From NCBI RefSeq assembly GCF_009766105.1, contig NZ_LMUH01000009.1, forward strand, positions 25,357 through 89,356: a DNA stretch of 64,000 bases, written 5' to 3'. The position numbers and the translations under genes were made by a program. This DNA comes from Granulicella sp. S156. Lineage in GTDB: Bacteria > Acidobacteriota > Terriglobia > Terriglobales > Acidobacteriaceae. The notes beneath the pieces were generated by a model. That model saw nothing but the letters and a program-made list of their open reading frames with translations, searched no databases and was not told the DNA's origin. Position 1 is the stretch's first letter. Every line of letters begins with the position of its first letter. Positions 39,701 to 47,919 of this stretch are shown here, one piece after another.

Positions 39701-41091
39701 GCGCCTATGCGGATGGAAACTTCTGCGACGTGATCGGAGTCTGGGTCGATCCCGATACAGGAAATTGGTATGGCGTAGTCCACAACGAGCTCTACCCCAA
39801 TGCTCCTCGCATGGACGCAATCTCCTATGCGATCTCCACCAACCAGGGAAACACCTGGACGCTGCAAGCGCCTATCCTAACCTCTCCCTATGGTGTGGGA
39901 GACAACAGCGAGTTCTATTACGACTACGGCGATGGCGATCCTCGGCTCATCGTAGATACAGCCTCTGGATACTTCTACCTGTTTTACTTCAGCCGAATCA
40001 TGACTCCCTCTGGAACAGGCTTTGGCAATCATAACTGGGAGCATGTAGCACGCGCCCCAATCAACCAAAAGATGGCTCCCGAATCATGGGAAAAGTACTA
40101 CAACGGAACCTGGAGCCAGACACTGGGAATAGATTGGACCTGCGATCCTGTGACCACCACCTGCGCCACAGGCCAGGCTTCGGCTTCGATGGAAAGCAAC
40201 ATCGGCGCCGATGGTGATCCGGTGATCAAGCAGACGATGGTTCAACCCATCTCCAAACAGACTGCGAACGACCTCAATACCTACGGTCAAAGCGGCTTCA
40301 CTAACACGAACGTTGCCTGGGACGTCTACCTTCAGAAGTACGTCGCCGAAGTAGTGGGACCCAATCAAATCCTGTTCTATGTTTCGAATGATCTGGCCGG
40401 CCAGCAGTGGACCTACGCGGGAGGCGTTCCCTATACCAACAGCGGAGCCTGGTACTGGTGGATGGTCGATGCGGGAAATCTTACTTCCACCAATAACCTG
40501 GGCAAGACCTTCCTGGCCTACTGCACCATCGACTGCAGCACATATGGTTCGGAATATATTCCCGTCACCGTAAACCTCGATGCAGGTGCCGCGCCTCCTA
40601 CCTACTATTCGAGCGCGAATGGAGCGAGAAGCAGAACCGATACCTACAGCATTCAACATGCCAACGGAAGACAGCCCTTCTCCTGCACCAAAGACAACAA
40701 GTGGACCTTTGTCCCAACGGACGATGGCTACTTCTCCATCGAACAGGGACGAAAGTACCTTCAGGTAGCCGATGGCAGCGCCGGGCGCGCGTGGGGCGCT
40801 TCTGTAAGTCTCGCCGCACCGATATCGTCGACATCGGCACCGGAGTTGTCACGGCAACAATGGCGGTTCGAAGAGATCAAGACAAAGGATGGCGTAGCGA
40901 AATCAACTCCCGAATACCGCTTGATGAATCGCTACAGCGGCCTCGCACTCAGCTTCTCCGGAAAGGCTCTTGACGCAGCAGATCTCTCCAGCAGCGTCAC
41001 TGCGCCGATTCGCGATTGGGATCCGTCCTCAACCTCTACCTACAAGACATGGCCTGCAAACGATCAGGAGTTGATCTTCGTGCCGCAATAA
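36772..41091 (+). CDS. Large secreted NHL-repeat protein with C-terminal sugar-binding-like region
   Basis: 1439 residues. ATG at 36772 follows AGGAG by seven bases; an earlier in-frame start at 36724 lacks one. An N-terminal hydrophobic stretch (IAIVAAFLCLAGTSM, about residue 42) suggests export after a long charged leader. Two blocks of six NHL units (each about 43-48 residues, pattern GIAVDGSGNVYIADSxNxRV) occupy residues 69-313 and 436-683, separated by an Ig-like segment. Ig-like repeats follow to about 880. The C-terminal 500 residues have WYGVVHNELY and a RICIN-like tail (YFSIEQGRKYLQVADG). Possibly binds or acts on polysaccharide outside the cell. No catalytic motif was recognised. 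Confidence 0.85.
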   Translation: MPSRASLQSMCALSRKIKNTSSVLAEQHRDGRRGAIAIVAAFLCLAGTSMPAQTASFSGGQSTVGSGLSVPLGIAVDAAGNIYIADSANGRVLKETLSAGSFIQSAVASGLNNPYGVAVDGAGNVYIADTNNNRVLEETPSASGYTQSIIITGLNAPRGLAVDTSGDVYIADTANNRVLKEMLSAGSYTQTPVVSGTSYTPVAVSVDASGDVYILGDQNLILKETLSTGSYTESTVSATGLVAPAGIAVDASGNVYVTDYSANVVLKETLSAGTYTQSTLIGSGLSNPYGVAVDGSGDVYIADSQHNRVVWLQTAAENFGIQAIGSKSQVISTSFTFITGGTIGTPAVLTQGKANLDFADAGTGTCTTNGTSYTYAAGDSCTVNLTFTPTYAGGRSGAIELLNNSGTVIATGYIYGTGSGPQITYSPGTQSTVAGSGLSHLMNIAVDGSGNLYFVDIGNNRVLKETLSGGTYTQSTVATGLSAPLGIAVDGAGNVYIADSSNGRVLEETPSGSTYTQRAIVASSLYDPYAVAVDGSGNVYIADTYNARVLKETPSATGYIQSTIGTGLGYPRGVAVDVSGNVYIADSSNQRVLKETPSAAGYTQSIVLSGTSYNPNGIAVDANGNIYLMGNGSLVVEETPSGSSYIQSTVSTTGLSAPAGAAVDGSGNIYITDYNNSIVVKEDVADTPIVRFATTALTPQTVTITNIGNQSLTFQTPSSGSNPSVSSGFTLASNSTCPQLSSTSAPAVLAPNSSCTDVVTTAFAGPGILTGSLVTIDNNLNVSGANQAITLAAVSPTTLTFAPIPSHKYGDAPFTVSATSASTGTVTYSVVSGPATISGNTVTLTGGGQVQLSASQAGTVYYPVLTAQTTFAVNTRTSETMTFSSSSSAVSASPGSDTPNYLFLDTNGTFYLQNAYSQYDTAPGDHIWDFYTGVNAQDPNLALSAAHSIYNTQTMCETGSPVYTAFYGVAGRTPGAGAYADGNFCDVIGVWVDPDTGNWYGVVHNELYPNAPRMDAISYAISTNQGNTWTLQAPILTSPYGVGDNSEFYYDYGDGDPRLIVDTASGYFYLFYFSRIMTPSGTGFGNHNWEHVARAPINQKMAPESWEKYYNGTWSQTLGIDWTCDPVTTTCATGQASASMESNIGADGDPVIKQTMVQPISKQTANDLNTYGQSGFTNTNVAWDVYLQKYVAEVVGPNQILFYVSNDLAGQQWTYAGGVPYTNSGAWYWWMVDAGNLTSTNNLGKTFLAYCTIDCSTYGSEYIPVTVNLDAGAAPPTYYSSANGARSRTDTYSIQHANGRQPFSCTKDNKWTFVPTDDGYFSIEQGRKYLQVADGSAGRAWGASVSLAAPISSTSAPELSRQQWRFEEIKTKDGVAKSTPEYRLMNRYSGLALSFSGKALDAADLSSSVTAPIRDWDPSSTSTYKTWPANDQELIFVPQ

Positions 41092-41110
41092 GCGCGCTGA
41101 GTTGTGTGTC

Positions 41111-41144
41111 ATGCGGTGACAGGATAACTATTCTGTCATCGCAT
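41111..41144. terminator. Hairpin terminator after the NHL gene
   Basis: ATGCGGTGACAG (41111-41122) pairs with CTGTCATCGCAT (41133-41144) over 12 bases with one G-T pair, loop of 10, then TCTTCC. It lies 20 bases after the NHL stop codon and before the next gene. Confidence 0.6.
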
Positions 41145-41182
41145 TCTTCCATACCGTATCTTTCGCGTATTCTTTCAGAATC

Positions 41183-42523
41183 ATGCAGGATCGCAGATCA
41201 TTTCTCGTCGGCGCTACTATGCTCGCGGGAACACTCGCTGCTTCAAAACCCTTTGAGGTCTTTGCACAATCCCTCAAACCGGCTGTCGCTACTGCTGACA
41301 CTGCTTGGCAGCACACCAAAGACGAGGCGGCCCGCGTCCTTGCAGGAAACGTCCGTACAGTTCCCAGCTTCAAGCAGCCTGTTCTGTTCGAAGGAAGTAC
41401 CTATCAGGGCATATGGCAGGAGTGCGGTCCGCACGAGAGTCTGGTCTATGCCGGTCTTGCACACGACAAGTCAGGCAAGTGCGCAATCCCTGATCCCGCT
41501 TCCGGTGAAATCACTGCGGCGCAGGTAGCGCGCAACACTCACATGGCTTTCTTCGCACTGCAACGTCCTGATGGCCAACTACCCGCCAGCGTCAAGATTA
41601 GCGACGTTGGTTTCGGGCAGATACAGATGGTCGTGCCCATCGCCGCGACAGCCTGGGAGCTTGCGCAACTCACTTGCGACCATGAGTTTCTCGAGACAGC
41701 TTATAACGCCTGCAGCCGCTGGGACGCCTGGCTCCGTCAGTATCGCGATACCCGCAAGACAGGATTGGTGGAAGGCTTTTGCACCTACGACACCGGACAC
41801 GACAACAGTCCACGCTGGGCCGGCATTCCTAATCGCTGTCCCGATGCCGATGCGCGCAAGTGCCCACCCCTCGCTTCGATGCCGCGCCTCTGTCCCGATC
41901 TCTCGGCGACGGTATACGGTGGCCGCGTTGCTCTGGCCAGCATGGCCAGAGCATTAGGCAAGACTAGCGAAGCCGATCGATGGCAGGCGGATGCTGAAAA
42001 GATTCGCCAACTCATCATCGCCAAGCTCTATAGTTCGGAGGATGCCGCCTTCTACGATCTGGATGCGCAGAACAAGTTCGCCCGCGTGCGCTCCGATGTC
42101 ATCAGCCGCGTATTGGGCGAGCATGTTCTGCAGACATCGAACAAGCGCGATCAGGCGATCTTTGAAGCTGTGTGGGCGCGGCAGATCCACAACCCCAGTG
42201 CCTTCTGGGCGCCGTATCCGCTGAGCAGTATCGCACTGGATGATCCCACCTTTGTTCGGCCTATCCCGCGCAACTCCTGGGGCGGAGCGTCACAAGCGCT
42301 TACGGCCCTGCGCGCTCCGCGCTGGATGGTCCACTACGGTAAGCAGGTCGAACTGAACGAGTTGATGCGGCAGTGGTGCGCTGCCATCATGCGGCATACC
42401 GAATTTCGCCAACAGATTGATCCTCAGACGGGCGACTTTACGCAGCCGGATCCCGGCGGCTACTCTCCCGCTGCCCTGGTCTTCCTCGACTTCTCGAATC
42501 GATTGGGCAAACGTACTGCCTAG
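41183..42523 (+). CDS. Exported (alpha/alpha)6-barrel glycosidase (GH63/MGH1-like)
   Basis: 446 residues with a twin-arginine-type leader (DRRSFLVGATMLAGTLAA). The sequence TYDTGHDNSPRWAGIP near residue 205 corresponds to the TGLDNSPRW motif of GH63 and mannosylglycerate-hydrolase-like enzymes, and NSWGGASQALTALRA gives the late acidic-barrel region. GPHESLVYAGLA and FFALQRPDGQLP are also typical of this fold. The substrate is an alpha-glycoside of unknown kind. It follows the NHL gene after a terminator and converges on the exporter gene. Confidence 0.75.
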   Translation: MQDRRSFLVGATMLAGTLAASKPFEVFAQSLKPAVATADTAWQHTKDEAARVLAGNVRTVPSFKQPVLFEGSTYQGIWQECGPHESLVYAGLAHDKSGKCAIPDPASGEITAAQVARNTHMAFFALQRPDGQLPASVKISDVGFGQIQMVVPIAATAWELAQLTCDHEFLETAYNACSRWDAWLRQYRDTRKTGLVEGFCTYDTGHDNSPRWAGIPNRCPDADARKCPPLASMPRLCPDLSATVYGGRVALASMARALGKTSEADRWQADAEKIRQLIIAKLYSSEDAAFYDLDAQNKFARVRSDVISRVLGEHVLQTSNKRDQAIFEAVWARQIHNPSAFWAPYPLSSIALDDPTFVRPIPRNSWGGASQALTALRAPRWMVHYGKQVELNELMRQWCAAIMRHTEFRQQIDPQTGDFTQPDPGGYSPAALVFLDFSNRLGKRTA

Positions 42524-42591
42524 ATCGTGTCATCAAGTTCTCGCTCGTACGCCCACACGAATACGATGGCATTTGATTACATGCTCTAAGG

Positions 42592-44127
42592 TCATGGCTT
42601 GGATCTCGCCCGCGTCACAAAAAAGAACGCGACCGGAATTAAACAGACAGACACCCCCATAAGAAGCCGGAAGCAATCCATATAAGTCATAAGGGTCGCC
42701 TGTCGATTCAGTTGTTCATTAATAAGTCCCAAAGCACGAACAGCAGCTGTACTGTGACTATCTCCTCCGCTCATTCGCAGCCACGCAGAGGCATGAGCAA
42801 ATCTCTCAATAACTCGCGGAGATCCCGCCGTCAAACTACCCGCAAGATACGTGCGATGCACCTGAACACTGCGCACCAACATCGTATTCACCACCGAGAT
42901 ACCGATCGCCGATCCAAGATTGCGGAACAACCCATACAGCGATGCCGCCGCATCGTTCTTACCGGATTTGAGTTGCGAAAACGCAAGAACACTCACAGGA
43001 GTCAGGAACAACGCCACCCCGGAGCTTTCCAGGATGCGAAGCCTCACGATCGCTCCATAATCAACATCCAGGGATAAGTGGCTCAGCTTATAGAAAGCCA
43101 CGGTAGTTACGGTCAGTCCACTCGCGATAAGCAGCCGATGATCGACTCGCTTCATCAGCCAGGTTGTCAGCGGAAGAAAGAGCAGCAGCACAAACGACCC
43201 AGGAGAGAGAACCAACCCACTGTCTGTCGCGGTATAGCCCAGCATCCCGTGGGTGAACTCGGGCAGGAGCGCCGTGCTGGCATAGCGGGCAAAGTAAGTG
43301 AAGAAGATCATGCCATTCGCGAGTGCGAAGTTCCGATTGCTCAACATACGCAATTGCAGAATCGGATGCCTCGATCGATAGAGCTCATGAAAGACCAGCA
43401 GCACAAGGGCCACGCCGGAGACGATAGCACAGGCCATGATGACGGGTGACGCAAACCAGTCCGCACGTTCTCCGCGATCCAGAACGTACTCCAGGCACCC
43501 CAGTCCAAGGGCAATTCCCAGCAGGCCGAAGTAATCGATAGAATCTGCGGCCAGACGTACCCGTTCTGTCTCCGGCTGTAACTCTCGATTGAGGAAGTAA
43601 GCCACAATCCCAAACGGAATATTGAGAAAGAAGATCCATCGCCAACCCCAGTTATCACTCAGCCAGCCGCCCAGAATCGGGCCGAGCGTTGGAGCCAGCA
43701 CGATGACCACGGAGTACATCGTAAAGGCCGAGGCGATACGTTCCTTGGGAAAGACATCGGCCAGAATCGCCTGGGTCGTGGGCTGAAGTCCACCGCCCCC
43801 CAAACCCTGCAGCACCCGAAAGAGAATCAGCACAGGAAGATTCGGCGCAAACCCGCACAGCAGCGAGCCCAGCGTAAAGAGCACGACAGAAGTCAGATAG
43901 AAACGCTTGCGTCCGATGCGGCCGGAGATCCATCCACTGACCGGCAGGACAATGGCATTCGCCACCAGATAGGAGGTAAGCACCCATACTGCCTCATCCA
44001 CCGAGGAGGACAGATTCCCTGCGATATACGGAAGAGCAACATTCGCGATGGAAGTATCCAGCACCTCCATAAAGGGTGCAATGATCGCTGCCGCCGCGAT
44101 AAGCCAGATGTTGTTCCGTTGTGGGAT
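42592..44127 (-). CDS. DHA2-family (EmrB/QacA-like) efflux transporter
   Basis: About 511 residues with 14 predicted helices, a proton-driven multidrug exporter. Family motifs: FMEVLDTSIANVALPYI in helix 1, GWISGRIGRKRFY (loop 2-3 motif A) and VLQGLGGGGLQP. The first ATG (44070) falls inside helix 1, at the M of FMEVLD. The frame continues upstream through WLIAAAAIIAPF to a TAG at 44131-44133. The only upstream candidate is a non-standard ATC at 44127 with GAGG eight bases before it. Either initiation is unusual or the start codon was mutated. Divergent from an AraC regulator. Confidence 0.82.
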   Translation of the reverse strand: MPQRNNIWLIAAAAIIAPFMEVLDTSIANVALPYIAGNLSSSVDEAVWVLTSYLVANAIVLPVSGWISGRIGRKRFYLTSVVLFTLGSLLCGFAPNLPVLILFRVLQGLGGGGLQPTTQAILADVFPKERIASAFTMYSVVIVLAPTLGPILGGWLSDNWGWRWIFFLNIPFGIVAYFLNRELQPETERVRLAADSIDYFGLLGIALGLGCLEYVLDRGERADWFASPVIMACAIVSGVALVLLVFHELYRSRHPILQLRMLSNRNFALANGMIFFTYFARYASTALLPEFTHGMLGYTATDSGLVLSPGSFVLLLFLPLTTWLMKRVDHRLLIASGLTVTTVAFYKLSHLSLDVDYGAIVRLRILESSGVALFLTPVSVLAFSQLKSGKNDAAASLYGLFRNLGSAIGISVVNTMLVRSVQVHRTYLAGSLTAGSPRVIERFAHASAWLRMSGGDSHSTAAVRALGLINEQLNRQATLMTYMDCFRLLMGVSVCLIPVAFFFVTRARSKP

Positions 44128-44173
44128 GTTCTATGCCTCGTATAGTAAAAGGCTAGAGTGTCCTTCAAACGAT

Positions 44174-44965
44174 ATGCAGACAAGAACTATCGACAAACGG
44201 ACAGATCGCATCCTTCAAGAATGTCTTCGCGTGGATCGTCCTGTCGCGGCGCTGGCCTATGACTATGCCGCGAACGATCATGTGCCGGTCCACGAACACC
44301 CCAAGGCGCAGCTTATCTACGCTATAGAAGGCACCATGACGGTTACAACGCGGGAAGGCCGCTGGGTCCTGCTGCCCACTCGTGCGGTCTGGGTACCAGC
44401 GAAGACCAGGCACTCCATCCACATGAGAAGTGCTCTTCGCATGCGCACCCTCTACTTCGATGAGACGGTCACAGCACCCTCCAGAAATTGCGCAGTGGTA
44501 GAGGTATCTCCTCTCCTCCGCGAACTGATTCTCAGCATGCTGCAGGAACCACGCTCCTACGAAAAGACAGGGCGAGGCAGCCATCTCGCCGCGCTCATTC
44601 GCGATGAACTCCGCTTCACGCAGACACTTCCGCTGCATCTTCCCTGGCCGAAAGACGCGCGTCTGCGTAAGGTCTGCGAAGGAATGCAACGGCGGCCAAG
44701 TCTGCGCGAAGGCATGGACTACTGGGCCACAGAGATCTCGATGAGCAGCCGCACCCTGGCGCGTCTCTTCCGCAAAGAGCTCAACATGAGCTTTCAGGAG
44801 TGGAGAACGCAGTTGCTTCTTTTGGAGGCCCAGGTAAGGTTGGCCCAGGGCCACACAAGCTCACGAATCGCAGCCAACCTGGGCTACGACAGCCACGCCG
44901 CTTTCTGTGCGATGTTTCGCAAATCGCTAGGCATGTCCCCGACCCAACACCTTCAGCCTCATTAA
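44174..44965 (+). CDS. AraC-family regulator with cupin domain
   Basis: 263 residues. A cupin-type N-terminal domain (HVPVHEHPKAQLIYAIEG, WVPAKTRHSIHM) with paired histidines, then AraC helices: MDYWATEISMSSRTLARLF and SRIAANLGYDSHAAFCAMF, ending RKSLGMSPTQHLQ. ATG 44174 was chosen; an in-frame start at 44048 lies inside the divergent exporter gene. Likely controls that exporter across the 46-base gap. Confidence 0.88.
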   Translation: MQTRTIDKRTDRILQECLRVDRPVAALAYDYAANDHVPVHEHPKAQLIYAIEGTMTVTTREGRWVLLPTRAVWVPAKTRHSIHMRSALRMRTLYFDETVTAPSRNCAVVEVSPLLRELILSMLQEPRSYEKTGRGSHLAALIRDELRFTQTLPLHLPWPKDARLRKVCEGMQRRPSLREGMDYWATEISMSSRTLARLFRKELNMSFQEWRTQLLLLEAQVRLAQGHTSSRIAANLGYDSHAAFCAMFRKSLGMSPTQHLQPH

Positions 44966-44972
44966 GGCCGAG

Positions 44973-46493
44973 TCATGCAAGCATCTCAACGATCCGTTCA
45001 CACGCGCGAACTGCGAGGGCAACGGATGTCAGCGTTGGGTTGCAAGCTGTTGCCGTAGGAATCACTCCATTTCCTGCGACAAAAAGATTCGTAGTACCCC
45101 ATACCTGCGAGTGGGAATCACATACAGAAGTCCCATCATCTGCTGCCCCCATTCTGACGGTTCCCTGATAATGAAGCGAACTCCCTGAAGGCAGCGTCCA
45201 AACATCCAGCCCATCAACAACTCGCCCTAGCCCGGATGCCGCACGCCTGATCAACTCCCTGGATGTAGCCGCTGTAGTCTTATCTATCTCCGTTAGTCGA
45301 TACTGTATATTCACGGACGGCATGCCATGAAGAGTTGCCTCTGTATCTGAAAACTCTAAGCAATCCCTGTATTGAAGATCCTTCCTGCAAAACCAGGTAA
45401 CGATTGCAAAGTGACCTTCTACCTTGGGTGCTCCTGGATCGGCAGAGACTGGTAGATGATCGAGGTGGACAACCTGGCCACTAAAGGTATGGGTTGGCAT
45501 AGTGAATGGAACCCAATACATTCCTAAAACATGATCAGGTTTCGTTGGAATAAGCGGCTTTGATTTGGGGGACGCCAGGCCTTCGTGAAGCTGAATGATG
45601 CATTTGCTCTGTGGATGGTCATTCAGATAATGCCCCAGTGCATCCGCTCTCAATCCAGATCCCCAAAGCAACTGAGGTGTTCTTAACGCATCCGCTGCGA
45701 CGATCACAACTCTCGCATATATCTTCGTAGTTCGTTGGGTAGATAGGTCTTTCGTAATGACATAGTCGATTCCATGATCGTTCATCATAAGTCGGAGACA
45801 CATGGTTTGAGGACGAAGCTCAAACGTAGTTGGATTCGTCTCCGGATCTGCCAGCTCTCCAAGGATGGTGTCTGCTCCCGACCAGATGCGTTCGCCATTC
45901 TCGGCTCTCGTCGACGCCAGTGGCATGAAATCGACGGGACGATCATTCGTCGTCTCGTGGCCGAATATTCTTCTCAATTCAGCTAAGACCCCGATCGCGG
46001 TGGCATCGAGGGGAAAGACGCCAGGAGTCACTCGAAGTAGCCGCTCCGCCGTGCTCAACAATTCATCCCATGTCTCGTTGGAGAGGAACGAGGCTCTCTC
46101 CTCCATGGCAGGCCGTGGGCAGGCACACGACCAATGTGCGCCCATGCCTCCTACATTCGTGGACATCGCTGCTGCCGGCATACCGCTAGTCGCAAACGTA
46201 TCGCCACTGGGGTCCAGGAGGTAAGTCCCAGGTTGTGCCGGAATGCGACCTTCCGATGGAGAAGGTATTTTAGTTCTCACTGGTCCCTCAGAAAGACGCT
46301 GAGCACGAGAACGCTCCTGGTGCGATGAGAGATTCATCACATGCATCCCGGCCTGCTGGGTAAGCCTGGGTCCTCCATCCAGCATGAGCACCTTACATTG
46401 AGGCAGACGCTCCGTGAGTACGCGCGCAAAGGTGGCGCCTACGGGCCCGCTGCCGATGATCAAGATATCTGTAGATTCGCTGTTCATTGACAT
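44973..46493 (-). CDS. GMC oxidoreductase, pyranose 2-oxidase-like
   Basis: 506 residues. FAD motif GSGPVG at 14-19. The segment GGMGAHWSCACPRP aligns with the pyranose 2-oxidase site GMSTHWTCATPR, in which the histidine binds FAD covalently; the matching residue is H120. At the C-terminus LHYQGTVRMG gives the catalytic His (H441) and TACNPTLTSVALAVRACE the paired Asn (N485), both in family positions. This family oxidises free sugars at C2 or glycosides at C3. There is no signal peptide. ATG 46493 is chosen; GTG 46505 and ATG 46487 are alternatives. Confidence 0.85.
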   Translation of the reverse strand: MSMNSESTDILIIGSGPVGATFARVLTERLPQCKVLMLDGGPRLTQQAGMHVMNLSSHQERSRAQRLSEGPVRTKIPSPSEGRIPAQPGTYLLDPSGDTFATSGMPAAAMSTNVGGMGAHWSCACPRPAMEERASFLSNETWDELLSTAERLLRVTPGVFPLDATAIGVLAELRRIFGHETTNDRPVDFMPLASTRAENGERIWSGADTILGELADPETNPTTFELRPQTMCLRLMMNDHGIDYVITKDLSTQRTTKIYARVVIVAADALRTPQLLWGSGLRADALGHYLNDHPQSKCIIQLHEGLASPKSKPLIPTKPDHVLGMYWVPFTMPTHTFSGQVVHLDHLPVSADPGAPKVEGHFAIVTWFCRKDLQYRDCLEFSDTEATLHGMPSVNIQYRLTEIDKTTAATSRELIRRAASGLGRVVDGLDVWTLPSGSSLHYQGTVRMGAADDGTSVCDSHSQVWGTTNLFVAGNGVIPTATACNPTLTSVALAVRACERIVEMLA

Positions 46494-46553
46494 GCCGTTC
46501 AGCACGAGACAGAAATAAGCTACATATAAATAAATCGGAATATTCAGAATAGC

Positions 46554-46596
46554 GCGAAGCGCAAACCGTGACGCTTCCGCGTCGCGGGGCGGAGGG
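46554..46596. repeat. Direct repeat F, copy 1 (left of lipoprotein gene)
   Basis: Starts GCGAAGCGCAAACCGTGACG and contains hairpin CGTGACGC-TTCC-GCGTCGCG. It matches 47812-47854 at 36 of 43 positions in the same orientation, with 22 of the first 23 identical. The rest of 46506-46900 holds GC-rich dyads, a GAGAT/ATCTC hairpin at 46755-46775 followed by TTATTTTTTATT, and a 9-codon frame. Confidence 0.75.
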
Positions 46597-46816
46597 TAAG
46601 GGAGGCAATGGCCTTTAGGCCCGGGGCCTTCTTTCGGCTATAGACAAAAAGCCGGAGGCTGAAACTCGATTCTTACCTGCTGTTGTTCCGTGATCTTTAC
46701 CCAAAGAACATAAAAGCATGCTCTACGGTAGTCCCGTCTCTAAAGACAGGGTGTGAGATCACGCACCGGCATCTCGCTCTTATTTTTTATTGACAGCCCG
46801 AAGGAGACCACGCATC

Positions 46817-46846
46817 ATGACACAGCAGGTTTACTTCTTCGTGTAG
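46817..46846 (+). CDS. Possible 9-codon leader peptide upstream of the lipoprotein gene
   Basis: AAGGAG at 46801-46806 precedes an ATG opening MTQQVYFFV, ended by TAG. The reading frame is the same as that of the lipoprotein gene 54 bases after the stop, which has its own ribosome site (GGAGG). A hairpin plus T-rich stretch lies just upstream. It could be a translated leader or an accident of sequence. Confidence 0.3.
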   Translation: MTQQVYFFV

Positions 46847-46900
46847 TCGGGCCACTCTCTTTCATCCTGGAACAATAAAAATACCTTACGGAGGTACTCG

Positions 46901-47764
46901 ATGCGCTGTGCTCTCTCCATCGTTTGTATCAGTGGCGTGCTGTTGGCAACCGGCTGTGCGGCTCACCACGTCAACGCCGTAGCGCCACCTCTTGCTCCGG
47001 TTGTCGTAAGTGACACGGTGCGCGAAGCGCTACCCAACGACTATCTGCGTGTCGGCTTTCTAGCCCCAGGTACCCCGGTTACGACCCTCTCCCGTCCCGG
47101 TGCTTTACGAGCCTTTGTTACAGCGACGCCGCTTTATGTTCCACCACTCAAGCTCGAAGAGCTCCCTTATTATTCAGGCCTGGTGAACGACGACACTAAG
47201 GTGCTGGTGGCGATGCGTTGCCGGCCACTGCATCCGGAGACAGTAGACGCAGTGCTCGCGACTTGGCCCAATGTCTTCCTGGCCATCCAACGCGATGTTC
47301 CCTTGGCCCCAAACGCCTGTAGTAATGAGCCGACAGACGCGGCTACACAGGCAGCATGCTTCGCTCAGGGTTTTAGCGATCCTCCAGCAACAGTCGTCCC
47401 CACGTCTCTGGCACATACCTTCAGCTACGCAGGAACCATCTTCGATGGCAGCCACGCGGTGCTTGCCAAGTGGTTGCAGAGCAACTATGGAATCTTTCCT
47501 GCCTTTAGCGGTATCGGCTACTCCGTAAAAGACTCTTACTCACTCGACAGTCAGCCGATGACCTCGCAACAGATCCTGGTAAAGTCGGTGTCATCGGAGT
47601 ACGTCCTGAAGAACGTCTCCCTCTCAGACGCTGGTTGCCGCTGCATCTCGGTCGCGCCATACCCTGGCCGATCCGGCGACCGGGTTGACCCTGAATTCAT
47701 TGAGCAAGCCGGTGGAGATGGTTCCTGTAAGGCTGTGGACCGATTGAAAGCGAAAACGCCGTAG
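46901..47764 (+). CDS. Lipoprotein of unknown function
   Basis: 287 residues. A type II signal peptide ends at the lipobox LLATGC, so C19 would be lipidated. The mature part has several cysteines (RCRPL, NACSNE, ACFAQG, GCRCIS, GSCKAV), suggesting disulfides outside the cytoplasm. No family was recognised. Ribosome site GGAGG eight bases upstream. The gene stands alone between two direct copies of a hairpin repeat and ends at a strong terminator shared with the convergent beta-helix enzyme. Confidence 0.75.
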   Translation: MRCALSIVCISGVLLATGCAAHHVNAVAPPLAPVVVSDTVREALPNDYLRVGFLAPGTPVTTLSRPGALRAFVTATPLYVPPLKLEELPYYSGLVNDDTKVLVAMRCRPLHPETVDAVLATWPNVFLAIQRDVPLAPNACSNEPTDAATQAACFAQGFSDPPATVVPTSLAHTFSYAGTIFDGSHAVLAKWLQSNYGIFPAFSGIGYSVKDSYSLDSQPMTSQQILVKSVSSEYVLKNVSLSDAGCRCISVAPYPGRSGDRVDPEFIEQAGGDGSCKAVDRLKAKTP

Positions 47765-47811
47765 TCTGTTAGCCGCTTCTTCGTTGAATAATTAACGACG
47801 TTCAAGGTAAC

Positions 47812-47854
47812 GCGAAGCGCAAAACGTGACGCTTTAGCATCACGAGGCAGAGGG
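47812..47854. repeat. Direct repeat F, copy 2 (right of lipoprotein gene)
   Basis: GCGAAGCGCAAAACGTGACG, followed by CTTTAGCATCACGAGGCAGA. The hairpin CGTGACGC-TTTA-GCATCACG keeps seven of eight pairs of copy 1 although several arm bases differ. Confidence 0.75.
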
Positions 47855-47869
47855 AGTTCTGGCTTATAC

Positions 47870-47905
47870 GCCACGGAATATGAGCACCGGCTCTTATTCC
47901 GTGGC
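47870..47905. terminator. Bidirectional hairpin terminator
   Basis: Eleven perfect pairs GCCACGGAATA against TATTCCGTGGC, plus an inner GAGC-ACCG-GCTC stem. It lies between the 3' ends of the lipoprotein and GH28-type genes and could serve both. Confidence 0.7.
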
Positions 47906-47919
47906 ATGACATATCACCT

